Assembly: GCA_018262095.1 (NCBI GenBank)
Contig: JAGTRW010000013.1
Span: 1 to 64,000 of the forward strand
From: Pseudomonadota bacterium
GTDB lineage: Bacteria; Pseudomonadota; Gammaproteobacteria; Burkholderiales; Rhodocyclaceae
DNA: 64,000 bases
Reading direction: 5' to 3'
A model generated the notes under the pieces. That model was given only the letters and a program-made list of their open reading frames with translations, did not search any database and was not told the DNA's origin. This document shows positions 1 through 7,273 of this stretch, one piece after another (the stretch's first letter is position 1; the number at the start of each line of letters is the position of its first letter). The translations under genes and the position numbers were made by a program.

Positions 1-848
1 ACCTGGCCGGCGGCGTTGGTGAGGTTGTCGGCGGCGCTGCGCACCTCGCCGATGATCTGGGTGAGCCTGGCGATCATGTTCTGCATCGCGCTCATCAGCA
101 TCCCGACCTCGTCGGTACTGGCTGCTTCGAGCTTGACCGTGAGGTCGCCGTCGGCCAGGCGCATCGCTGCTCCGAGCGCTTCGTTGATCGGCCGGGTGAT
201 GCCACGCGTGATGAGCCAGGCGAACAGCAGCGCGATCAGCAGCGCGCCGGTCGACAAGGCGACGACCAGCAGGCGCGCCGAATTCGCCGCATCGACCGAG
301 CGGGCGCCCGTCTGCGCGGTGCTCTTCTTCTGAAAATCGGAAAACTCCCGGGTGCTCTCGACATAGCTGCCGGCGATCGGCGGGAATTCGTTGAACAGGT
401 AGGCGCTGGCCTTGGCTGCATCGTGCTGTGGCGAAGCGCTGTTGGCGAGTGGAACCATCGCATCGAGGGCGGCACCGTAGCGGGTGCGCGCCAGAGCCAA
501 TTTCTCGAACAAGGCCTTGCCGGCCTCGGTATTGATCAGTGGCTTTAGTTTTTCGAAGATTTGGTCGTTGCGCTGGCGGGCTTTGGCGATCGCCTCGAGT
601 TGGGCCTTTTCGACCGCTTTGTCGTTCGACAACAGCAGGTTGCGCAGCGCCAGCCCCATGGTCAGCGCGTTCTTCTCGATTTCCATCGCCATTTCGATCT
701 TCGGCATGCGCTCCTCGGTGATCTCCTTGGTGGCGCTGTTGAGTTGGCCAAGACGTTCGATCGAAACGATCGCCGTGATGGCGAGCAGCAGCATGACCAG
801 GCCGAAGCCGATTCCCAGACGAACGCCGATTTTTAGATTCTTGAACAT
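1..848 (-). CDS. Methyl-accepting chemotaxis protein, C-terminus cut by window edge
   Basis: Chemoreceptor that would bind a ligand in the periplasm and control CheA. About 282 codons are visible. A first membrane helix lies near residues 8-30 after a short basic start (MFKNLKIGVRLGIGFG). A helical periplasmic region of about 155 residues follows (four-helix-bundle type by composition), then a second helix near 190-212 and a HAMP region that begins ITRPINEALGAAMRLADGD. The signalling hairpin lies outside the window. The ATG is preceded by GAGG six bases upstream, inside the last codons of cheA, and only three bases separate it from the cheA stop, so the two are probably translationally coupled. 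It is the last visible gene of the chemosensory operon. The ligand cannot be read from the sequence. Confidence 0.9.
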   Translation of the reverse strand, partial: MFKNLKIGVRLGIGFGLVMLLLAITAIVSIERLGQLNSATKEITEERMPKIEMAMEIEKNALTMGLALRNLLLSNDKAVEKAQLEAIAKARQRNDQIFEKLKPLINTEAGKALFEKLALARTRYGAALDAMVPLANSASPQHDAAKASAYLFNEFPPIAGSYVESTREFSDFQKKSTAQTGARSVDAANSARLLVVALSTGALLIALLFAWLITRGITRPINEALGAAMRLADGDLTVKLEAASTDEVGMLMSAMQNMIARLTQIIGEVRSAADNLTNAAGQ

Positions 849-851
849 GAT

Positions 852-3089
852 TTACCTCGCCAATTGGGCCACTGAAGATTGAGGGGACGATCCGGAAAAC
901 GTGCTGCCGTGCCGATGGGCGAGCAAGCCGTCGGCTTCGCTGCCGGAGACGATCCTGACCAGCGCGGCGACGTCGAGAATCAGCGCGACCTCGCCGCTGC
1001 CCAGGATGGTCGACCCGCCGATGCCGCGCAGATTGGGAAACATCGCGCCGAGCGGCTTGATCACGGTCTGGAACTCGCCGATCAGCTCGTCGACGACGAT
1101 TCCGGCGCGGCTTCCGGCAAACTGCACGACGACGATGCTCTCGCGTGGCGGCGGCTCGCCCGGCACGGCGAAGAGTTCGCGCAGGCGAACGAAGGGCAGC
1201 GCTTCACCTCTCAAATTGAGGAAATTGCGGTCGCCCGAGAGTCTCTTTTTTTCGATGCACTCGACCACTGAATCGAGCGGAATCACGTATGACGCCTGGT
1301 CGACGCCGACCAGGAAGCCGTCGATGATCGCCAGCGTCAGCGGCAGGCGGATGGTGAAGGTCGTTCCCCGGCCTGCGCTCGAGGCCACCGCGATGCTGCC
1401 GCGCAAAGCGACGATGTTGCGCCGCACGACGTCCATGCCGACGCCGCGTCCCGAGAGCTTGGATACTTTATCGGCGGTCGAGAAGCCGGGTTCGAAGATG
1501 AGGTTGTAGAACTCCTTGTCGGAGAGCGTGTCGGTCGCGGCGATCAGTCCGTGTTCGATGGCTTTGGCGCGGATTTTGTCGCGGTCGAGGCCGCCGCCGT
1601 CGTCGGCGACCTCGATGACGACGCTGCCCGAGTCGTGGTAGGCGTTGAGGCTGACGCGACCGCACGCGCTCTTGCCGCGTTCGATACGCAGCGCAGTCGG
1701 CTCGATGCCGTGGTCGAGACTGTTGCGAACGAGGTGCATCAGCGGGTCGCCGATCTTCTCGACGACGGTCTTGTCGAGTTCGGTTTCGGCGCCGCTGATG
1801 ACGAGCTCGATCTCCTTGCCGAGGTCCTTGGCGACGTCCCTGACCACGCGGTTAAAGCGCGTGAAGCTGTCGCCGATTTGCACCATGCGCAGTTGCAGTG
1901 CCGAATCGCGGATGTTCTCGACCAGCCGCGAGAGCACCGACGTGGCTTCGGCGAGCTCGCTCTGACGGCTCTTTTGCGCCAGCAGGTTGGCCGAGGCGCC
2001 GGCGATCACCAGTTCGCCGACCAGATCGATGAGCTGGTCGAGCTTGTCGGCATGGACCCTGATCAACTGCGCGTCGTGCGCCCTCTTCTCGACCACCTGG
2101 CTCTGCTTGGCGATCGCCGCGTCGACGATGGTCCGGTGCACGACCTTGTTTTCGATCAGGATCTCGCCGAGCGGCGGTGTTCTGGCCTCGCCGTCGGCCG
2201 GCATGGCGGTCGCCGAATCGTACTGACTGGAGAGTCCGCGGTCGATTTCCGCCTGCGTCAAGGCGCCGCAGCGCAGCAGCATCTCGCCCAGGCGCATCGG
2301 GTCTTCGGGCAGTTCCCTGAGCAAACGGATGTAGTCGGCAGCCTTGCTTTGCGGCGGCAGGATGGTCAGCTCGCATTCGTCACGAACGAATTTGAAGACA
2401 TCGTCGATTTCGGCTTTTGACGACTTGGTCTGCAGGCGGATCTCGAAACCGAGGTAGCACGCTTCGGGGTCCATCTCGGCGGCCGGCGGAATGGCGTCGG
2501 CGATGGTTTCGATGCCGATGATCTCGCCCAGGTCGGCGAGATAGCGGATGCACGACAGCGGGTCAGTTCCGCCACGCAGGACATCGCGACCGAAGCGCAC
2601 CGAGATGTGCCAGCTGTCGGTATTGAGCGCGCCATCGCTGTCGACCTCGACCTTGGCCAGCGCCGCGTCGTCGGGTGCCAGAGCGGGCTTTCCCGCGGCG
2701 CTGATCTGCTGCAGCCGCTCGGTCAGCGCCTGGCCGCGCCGCAACACCTCGGCGGCCGGCTCGGCTTGCCCGGCGGCGAGCACTTCGACCAGGCTAGCCA
2801 TCTGGTCGCAGCATTCGAGCAGCAGGGTGGCGAGCGCCGGGCTGACGGCGAGGTCGCCGTTGCGCAGCGAATCGAGCAGGTTTTCGACGTCGTGCGTGAA
2901 GTGTTCGATGAAGCGGCATTCGATGGCCCCAGCGCCGCCCTTGACGGTATGCGCGGCGCGGAATATGCCATTGATGTAGTCGCGCTCGTCGTTCTCTTCC
3001 GGATCTTGCTCAAGGCGCAGCAAGCCGGCCTCCATTTCGGCGAGTTGCTGGCGAGCCTCGTCGATGAAGACTGTGGTGATTTCATCCAT
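852..3089 (-). CDS. cheA: CheA-type chemotaxis histidine kinase with MshEN-like repeats
   Basis: Central kinase of the chemosensory operon, 745 residues. Domains in order: Hpt (P1) with phospho-acceptor His47 in AAHTVKGGAGAI; a P2-like region near 160-250; two RLGExL-type repeats at 266-289 and 306-329; a dimerisation helix pair from about 340; an HATPase_c domain with N-box HLVRNSLDHG (452-461) and a GRGVGMDVV motif (547-555); and a C-terminal CheW-like domain from about 585. All kinase motifs look intact. The ATG at 3089 has GGAG nine bases upstream; a longer in-frame extension to 3170 has no Shine-Dalgarno sequence and non-native composition. It lies between the STAS gene and the receptor gene on the same strand. 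The tandem repeats resemble the c-di-GMP-binding MshEN motif and are discussed in the findings. Confidence 0.93.
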   Translation of the reverse strand: MDEITTVFIDEARQQLAEMEAGLLRLEQDPEENDERDYINGIFRAAHTVKGGAGAIECRFIEHFTHDVENLLDSLRNGDLAVSPALATLLLECCDQMASLVEVLAAGQAEPAAEVLRRGQALTERLQQISAAGKPALAPDDAALAKVEVDSDGALNTDSWHISVRFGRDVLRGGTDPLSCIRYLADLGEIIGIETIADAIPPAAEMDPEACYLGFEIRLQTKSSKAEIDDVFKFVRDECELTILPPQSKAADYIRLLRELPEDPMRLGEMLLRCGALTQAEIDRGLSSQYDSATAMPADGEARTPPLGEILIENKVVHRTIVDAAIAKQSQVVEKRAHDAQLIRVHADKLDQLIDLVGELVIAGASANLLAQKSRQSELAEATSVLSRLVENIRDSALQLRMVQIGDSFTRFNRVVRDVAKDLGKEIELVISGAETELDKTVVEKIGDPLMHLVRNSLDHGIEPTALRIERGKSACGRVSLNAYHDSGSVVIEVADDGGGLDRDKIRAKAIEHGLIAATDTLSDKEFYNLIFEPGFSTADKVSKLSGRGVGMDVVRRNIVALRGSIAVASSAGRGTTFTIRLPLTLAIIDGFLVGVDQASYVIPLDSVVECIEKKRLSGDRNFLNLRGEALPFVRLRELFAVPGEPPPRESIVVVQFAGSRAGIVVDELIGEFQTVIKPLGAMFPNLRGIGGSTILGSGEVALILDVAALVRIVSGSEADGLLAHRHGSTFSGSSPQSSVAQLAR

Positions 3090-3109
3090 GCTCGAGTTCT
3101 CCGTAATGA

Positions 3110-3415
3110 TCAGGATGCGGCGCCGGTGAGGACGGGCGGCGCGGTGCCGAATTCGGCGGCCAGATTGCACAGCTCGATCACGTCGCTCACCGCCGGGCTC
3201 GGCGCGACGAAGCGAAGCGACTTGCCGGCGCGTTGCGCCTCCTTGCTGAGCAGGATCAGCAGTTGCAGGCCGGCGCTATCGATCTGGCCGACCTGCGCCA
3301 GATCGAGCAGCAGCTCGTCGGTCGTCGACAGCGCGTCGAGCAGCGCATCCTTGTGTTCGAGTGCGTGATAGATCGTCAGGTCTTCGCTGATTGAAAGGAT
3401 CTTTTCGGCGGGCAC
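3110..3415 (-). CDS. STAS-domain protein (anti-sigma antagonist / MlaB-like)
   Basis: Single STAS domain of 101 residues, the usual length for SpoIIAA/RsbV-like proteins. The segment GQIDSAGLQLLILL holds the DSxG motif whose serine is the phosphorylation site in anti-anti-sigma factors, and it is intact here. The GTG start at 3415 is chosen because AGGAG lies eight bases upstream; a TTG two codons earlier would leave only a two-base gap. The gene sits between the degenerate receptor gene and cheA, 20 bases before cheA, so it is very probably co-transcribed with the chemosensory genes. A role as a phospho-switch or partner-binding output protein is inference. No dedicated anti-sigma kinase is visible in the window. 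Confidence 0.85.
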   Translation of the reverse strand: MPAEKILSISEDLTIYHALEHKDALLDALSTTDELLLDLAQVGQIDSAGLQLLILLSKEAQRAGKSLRFVAPSPAVSDVIELCNLAAEFGTAPPVLTGAAS

Positions 3416-3431
3416 GGTCAACTCTCCTGAA

Positions 3432-4748
3432 TTAGAACAACTCGACGTTGCTGGTCTTGGCGGCAGGCCGCGTCGGGGGCTCGCCGGTCGCGATCGTGTC
3501 GCCCAGCACACGCTGATGAACGGTGCGTTGCTCTTGCATGACGTAGTCGGCGTACACCGCGCCGATTTCGTCCTTGAGCGGCTTGATCGGCGGCGGCGTG
3601 GTGGCGTATTCCTCGGCGCGTTCGAGCATGCCGGCGATGGCCAGCGCGTGCTCGTCGAGGTAGCTCATGGTCTTGACCACCTGCTCGATCTGTTGTCGCG
3701 TGATGTCCTGGAATTGCACGCTGGCCATGGTTTCCATGAACATCTCGCCGAGCCTGTGGCTGCTCTTGCCGATGCGTTCGAGGATGTCTTGTTCGCGCTG
3801 CGTCAACTGCGCGTAGCTGTGGCCCAGCGTCGCCACCTGTTCGGCGACGTGCTCAAGCGTGGCGCGCTGCTCGGCGATCGTCGAGTTGGCGATGCGGTCC
3901 TTGAGCTGGGTGTCGACGATCTTGGTCACCGCGAGGATCCCTTCGTCGATTTTCTTGACTGCCACCTCGGTTTCCAGCGACAGTTTGCGCACCTCGTTGG
4001 CGACCACCGCAAAGCCGCGTCCTGAATCGCCGGCGCGCGCCGCTTCGATCGCCGCATTGAGCGCCAGCAGGTTGGTCTGTTCGGCGACGTGGCGAATCAG
4101 CTCGACCAGCGTCTGCAGCGAACGGGTCTTGTCGACGACGGCCGCGTTGGTCGTGGCGTCTTCCTCGGTTTCCCTGATGCGTTGCTGGACAAAATCCTCG
4201 AGCTGGTCGATCAGCGCCCGGTTGCCGGCGATCCTGCTTTCCGCTTCGATCGCGCTGCTCGCCGACGCGCTCGCTGCGGCGCCAACGAACTGGGTCAGTT
4301 CGCTGACCTCCTCGTCGATGGTGTGCAGGCGCGAACTGACGTCGTAGGCGGCCTTCTCGGTCTGCTCGGTGACGCTGCGCAGCTGGCTCGCCAACATTTC
4401 GCTGAACGGCTTGATCTGTCTGAGTTCGGGAACCGCAATGCGTTTACAGATCTTGTTTGCCGGGCAGCGCGGGCGAGTGTCTTCAAGTTCCTGGCGCATG
4501 CCCAAATAGGTGTCCTTGAAATAGAGCGACGAAATCAGCTGCTCGAGAGAGACAAAGAACAGCAGGATGACGAGCGTTCCCAGCGTGTCGCCCTGGCGAT
4601 TGCTGAGGCCAAGGAAGCTGAGAAATTTCTCGTGAAAGCTATCGTGCAGCCCAAAGACGAGCAGTGTGATCAGCGCTGCGGCGCTGGCATTGACTACCAT
4701 CCGCCGGGCGGCAAGTCGCCGACGCTGCGTGTTGGGCTGTAGGTTCAT
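3432..4748 (-). CDS. Methyl-accepting chemotaxis-like signal transducer without a periplasmic sensor
   Basis: 438 residues. Two hydrophobic helices (about 18-34 and 55-75) are joined by only about 20 residues, so there is no room for a periplasmic ligand domain. After the membrane there is a short cysteine-containing stretch (Cys95 and Cys101 in CPANKIC), then a coiled coil and the conserved receptor hairpin tip ([19 protein letters not shown] and [14 protein letters not shown]), which contacts CheA and CheW. The C-terminal part contains [14 protein letters not shown]. The start has a strong AGGAGG. It ends 16 bases before the STAS gene and follows the GGDEF/EAL/REC gene by nine bases. Sensing is likely cytoplasmic or membrane-linked; a metal or redox role for the cysteines is only a guess. 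Confidence 0.87.
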   Translation of the reverse strand: MNLQPNTQRRRLAARRMVVNASAAALITLLVFGLHDSFHEKFLSFLGLSNRQGDTLGTLVILLFFVSLEQLISSLYFKDTYLGMRQELEDTRPRCPANKICKRIAVPELRQIKPFSEMLASQLRSVTEQTEKAAYDVSSRLHTIDEEVSELTQFVGAAASASASSAIEAESRIAGNRALIDQLEDFVQQRIRETEEDATTNAAVVDKTRSLQTLVELIRHVAEQTNLLALNAAIEAARAGDSGRGFAVVANEVRKLSLETEVAVKKIDEGILAVTKIVDTQLKDRIANSTIAEQRATLEHVAEQVATLGHSYAQLTQREQDILERIGKSSHRLGEMFMETMASVQFQDITRQQIEQVVKTMSYLDEHALAIAGMLERAEEYATTPPPIKPLKDEIGAVYADYVMQEQRTVHQRVLGDTIATGEPPTRPAAKTSNVELF

Positions 4749-4757
4749 TGGCCCCTC

Positions 4758-6959
4758 CTACCGGATGACCAGCTTGATCGTGCTCAGCAACTCGTCGGCG
4801 GTGGCGGGCTTGACGATCCAGCCGGAAGCGCCGGCGGCCTTGGCTTCGACTTTCTTCGCTTGTTGCGATTCAGTGGTCAGAAAGAGGATCGGAACAAACC
4901 GGTAGGCCGCCAGCTTGCGTACCTCGCGGATCAGTTCGATGCCGTTCATTCCGGGCATGTTGAGGTCGGTGAGCAGCAGATCGATCTTGGCTCCGGCCTT
5001 GAACCTCTTGAGTGCTTCTTCGGCGTTGGCGGCCTTCTCGACCGTGTAGCCGGCTTTGCCCAGAATGCTCGAGATGCTGAGCAGGATGGTCGCCGAATCG
5101 TCGACGAGAAAGATGGTTTTCATAGTGGGCTCCGGCGCATGAATTGAAATGAGTGATGGAGGGAGGGGCAGCGACATCGCACGGTGTGCCGCGTCGTCGG
5201 CGTGCGCAAAGGGGTTGGCCAACAGCCTTGGCAGATCGTCGATCGGCAGCGCGCGGCTGAACAGGAAGCCCTGGACCTTGGCGCATCCCAAGGCCGACAG
5301 CCGCGCCAGTTGCCCGGCGCTTTCGACGCCCTCGGCGACCACTGTCATGCCGAGGTTGTGCGCCAGATTGACGATCGCCTTGACGATGACTTCGGCATCG
5401 ACGCTGCTTTCCATCTCGGTGACGAAAGAGCGGTCGATCTTCAGCGTATTGATCGGAAAACGGCGCAGATAGCTCAGTGACGAATAGCCGGTCCCGAAAT
5501 CGTCGATGGCCAGGCGCACGCCGAGCGCGGCGAGCGAGTTCAAGGTCTTGGTGGCGGCCGACGCGTCTTCGATCAGGATGCTCTCGGTGATTTCCAGTTC
5601 CAGTTGCTCGGGCGCCAGTCCGGACGCTTGCAGCACCGCCTTGATGTCGCCAATCAGCTGCGCGTCGCGGAACTGCGCCGCCGAAAGGTTGACCGCGAGA
5701 ATCGCCGGCGCGAACTCGTTCTTTTGCAGCGACTTGAACTGCGCGCACGCCGTTTCGAGCACCCAGCGCCCGATCTCGACGATCAGCCCGATTTCTTCGA
5801 GCAGCGGGATAAAGCGCCCCGGAGAGACTTCGCCGTGCTGCGGCGAGTGCCAGCGCAGCAATGCTTCAAGCGCTACCGCGCGGCGATCGCCTGGGCTGAC
5901 GATCGGCTGGTAGCAGATTTCGAATTCGCCATGGTGCAATGCGCTGCGCAGAGACGCTTCGATCGACAGATCGTCGAGCATCTTTCTTTCCATCGGCGCC
6001 GAAAAATTCACGAAGCGGCCGCGGCCAGCCGACTTGGCCTGATACATCGCGATCTCGGCATGCCTGACCAGCGAATCGATGTCCTGCCCATCCTGCGGAA
6101 ACGACGCGATGCCGATGCTGACTTCGGCGTAGAGCGCGCGGCTGTCGATCTCAACAGGGCGCGAGCAGGCGGCGATCAGATCTTCGGCGAGTCGGCTTAC
6201 GGCGTCGTGCTTTGCCCGGTGCTCGACAATGATCGTGAACCCGTCGCCGCCAAGACGGGCGATGACGGCCTGTTCGTCGAGCAGCGCGGCGAGGCGTTGC
6301 GCGACGGCTGCCAGCACCCGGTCACCGGTGGTGTGACCGAGCGTGTCGTTGATCAGCCTGAAGCGGTCGAGATCGACGTGCAACAGAGAGAATCGTCCTG
6401 AATTGCGCTGGCAGCGCACGATGGTCTTCCCCAGCTGGTCCATGAAGCGGCGGCGGTTGGGGATCCCGGTCAGCGCATCGTAGTCGTCAGCACCGTCGGC
6501 AAGTCGCCCGGCTGGTGGCGTCAGCAGGCGACCGGTCGCCACGTAGTGCGAAATCTTCGCATCAGCATCGCGAATCGGCGTGATCATCTTGTCTTCGTGG
6601 TATAGATCGCCGTCTCTGCGCCGGTTGGTAAAGATGGCGCGGAATACCTTGCCGGCGCCCAGCGTTTTCTTGAGGCTGCTGAAAAATTCCGCCGAATGCT
6701 CGCCAGCGTTGAGCAGGCCGGGCGTGCGCCCGAGCGCTTCGTTGGCGGGATAGCCGGAATGCCGTTCAAAGGCCGGGTTGACGAACTCGATGGTGCCCTG
6801 CGTCGATGTGACCATCACCGATACATCGCTCTGCATGATGGTGCGGGCGACCGTCAGCAAATGCCCGGCGGCCTCTGCCGAGGCGGCCATATCGAACGCC
6901 GGCCGCCGCTCTGCGTCGGCCACCTGGCGCGTGACGGCGTGAGCAAAGTCAGCGTGCAT
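4758..6959 (-). CDS. PAS-GGDEF-EAL protein fused to a C-terminal CheY-like receiver
   Basis: 733 residues in one uninterrupted frame. A PAS domain (about 30-145) is followed by a GGDEF domain whose signature reads GGDGF (237-241), lacking the catalytic glutamate. The EAL domain (about 330-580) has its motifs intact: EALLRW, NLSAAQF, ITESILIE, DDFGTGYSSL, EGVES and QGFLFS. After a linker of about 30 residues comes a complete receiver (613-733) with acidic pair VDDS, Asp665 in LLTDLNMPG and lysine in VKPAT. Expected activity is c-di-GMP hydrolysis plus CheY-like phosphorylation by the neighbouring CheA. The receiver starts at an ATG (5123) with GGAG six bases upstream, so a separate CheY could also be made from it. 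This is the first gene of the operon. The ATG at 6959 has only a weak ribosome site. Confidence 0.88.
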   Translation of the reverse strand: MHADFAHAVTRQVADAERRPAFDMAASAEAAGHLLTVARTIMQSDVSVMVTSTQGTIEFVNPAFERHSGYPANEALGRTPGLLNAGEHSAEFFSSLKKTLGAGKVFRAIFTNRRRDGDLYHEDKMITPIRDADAKISHYVATGRLLTPPAGRLADGADDYDALTGIPNRRRFMDQLGKTIVRCQRNSGRFSLLHVDLDRFRLINDTLGHTTGDRVLAAVAQRLAALLDEQAVIARLGGDGFTIIVEHRAKHDAVSRLAEDLIAACSRPVEIDSRALYAEVSIGIASFPQDGQDIDSLVRHAEIAMYQAKSAGRGRFVNFSAPMERKMLDDLSIEASLRSALHHGEFEICYQPIVSPGDRRAVALEALLRWHSPQHGEVSPGRFIPLLEEIGLIVEIGRWVLETACAQFKSLQKNEFAPAILAVNLSAAQFRDAQLIGDIKAVLQASGLAPEQLELEITESILIEDASAATKTLNSLAALGVRLAIDDFGTGYSSLSYLRRFPINTLKIDRSFVTEMESSVDAEVIVKAIVNLAHNLGMTVVAEGVESAGQLARLSALGCAKVQGFLFSRALPIDDLPRLLANPFAHADDAAHRAMSLPLPPSLISIHAPEPTMKTIFLVDDSATILLSISSILGKAGYTVEKAANAEEALKRFKAGAKIDLLLTDLNMPGMNGIELIREVRKLAAYRFVPILFLTTESQQAKKVEAKAAGASGWIVKPATADELLSTIKLVIR

Positions 6960-7273
6960 GCCTGGCCGCGATCGGTGCGGTGCGACGCCGCTGCGTCGGT
7001 TCAGTGCTGTCGAGGGGGCTCAGCGTCATTGGGCTTGTCCTTGAGGTGCAGAATATGAAAGGTGCACACGTTTTGCATCGATAGCACCATGGTGATGGGA
7101 TTGCGCCGAGCCGTCAGTCAGTCGCCGCTGAATTCGCTGTCGGGATAAGCGGATTCTGCTGTAGGGTTATCCTGCTGGAATTGCAGGCAATACCGACTGG
7201 CGAAAGCTGCCGCTTGTGATCCAATGCGACGTGGCCAGCAGTGACTGGAACGAACCTATTCAACGGCAACGCA
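6960..7273. other. Divergent intergenic region between the chemosensory operon and the sensor kinase gene
   Basis: 314 bases with no convincing gene; the longest plus-strand frames opening with ATG are 9 and 19 codons. It must hold the promoters of both flanking transcription units. I see an inverted pair GGATAA (7143-7148) and TTATCC (7167-7172), 18 bases apart, upstream of the kinase. A TATTCT-like -10 can be read on the minus strand at 7050-7055, but without a good -35. No sigma-54 or flagellar sigma-28 consensus was found. Confidence 0.5.

Noticed and set aside
1551-2420. 289-codon plus-strand frame
   Set aside because: Mirror of cheA; no homology or start signal.
7088-7147. 19-codon frame in the intergenic region before the sensor kinase
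   Set aside because: No ribosome site, no similarity, too short to support.
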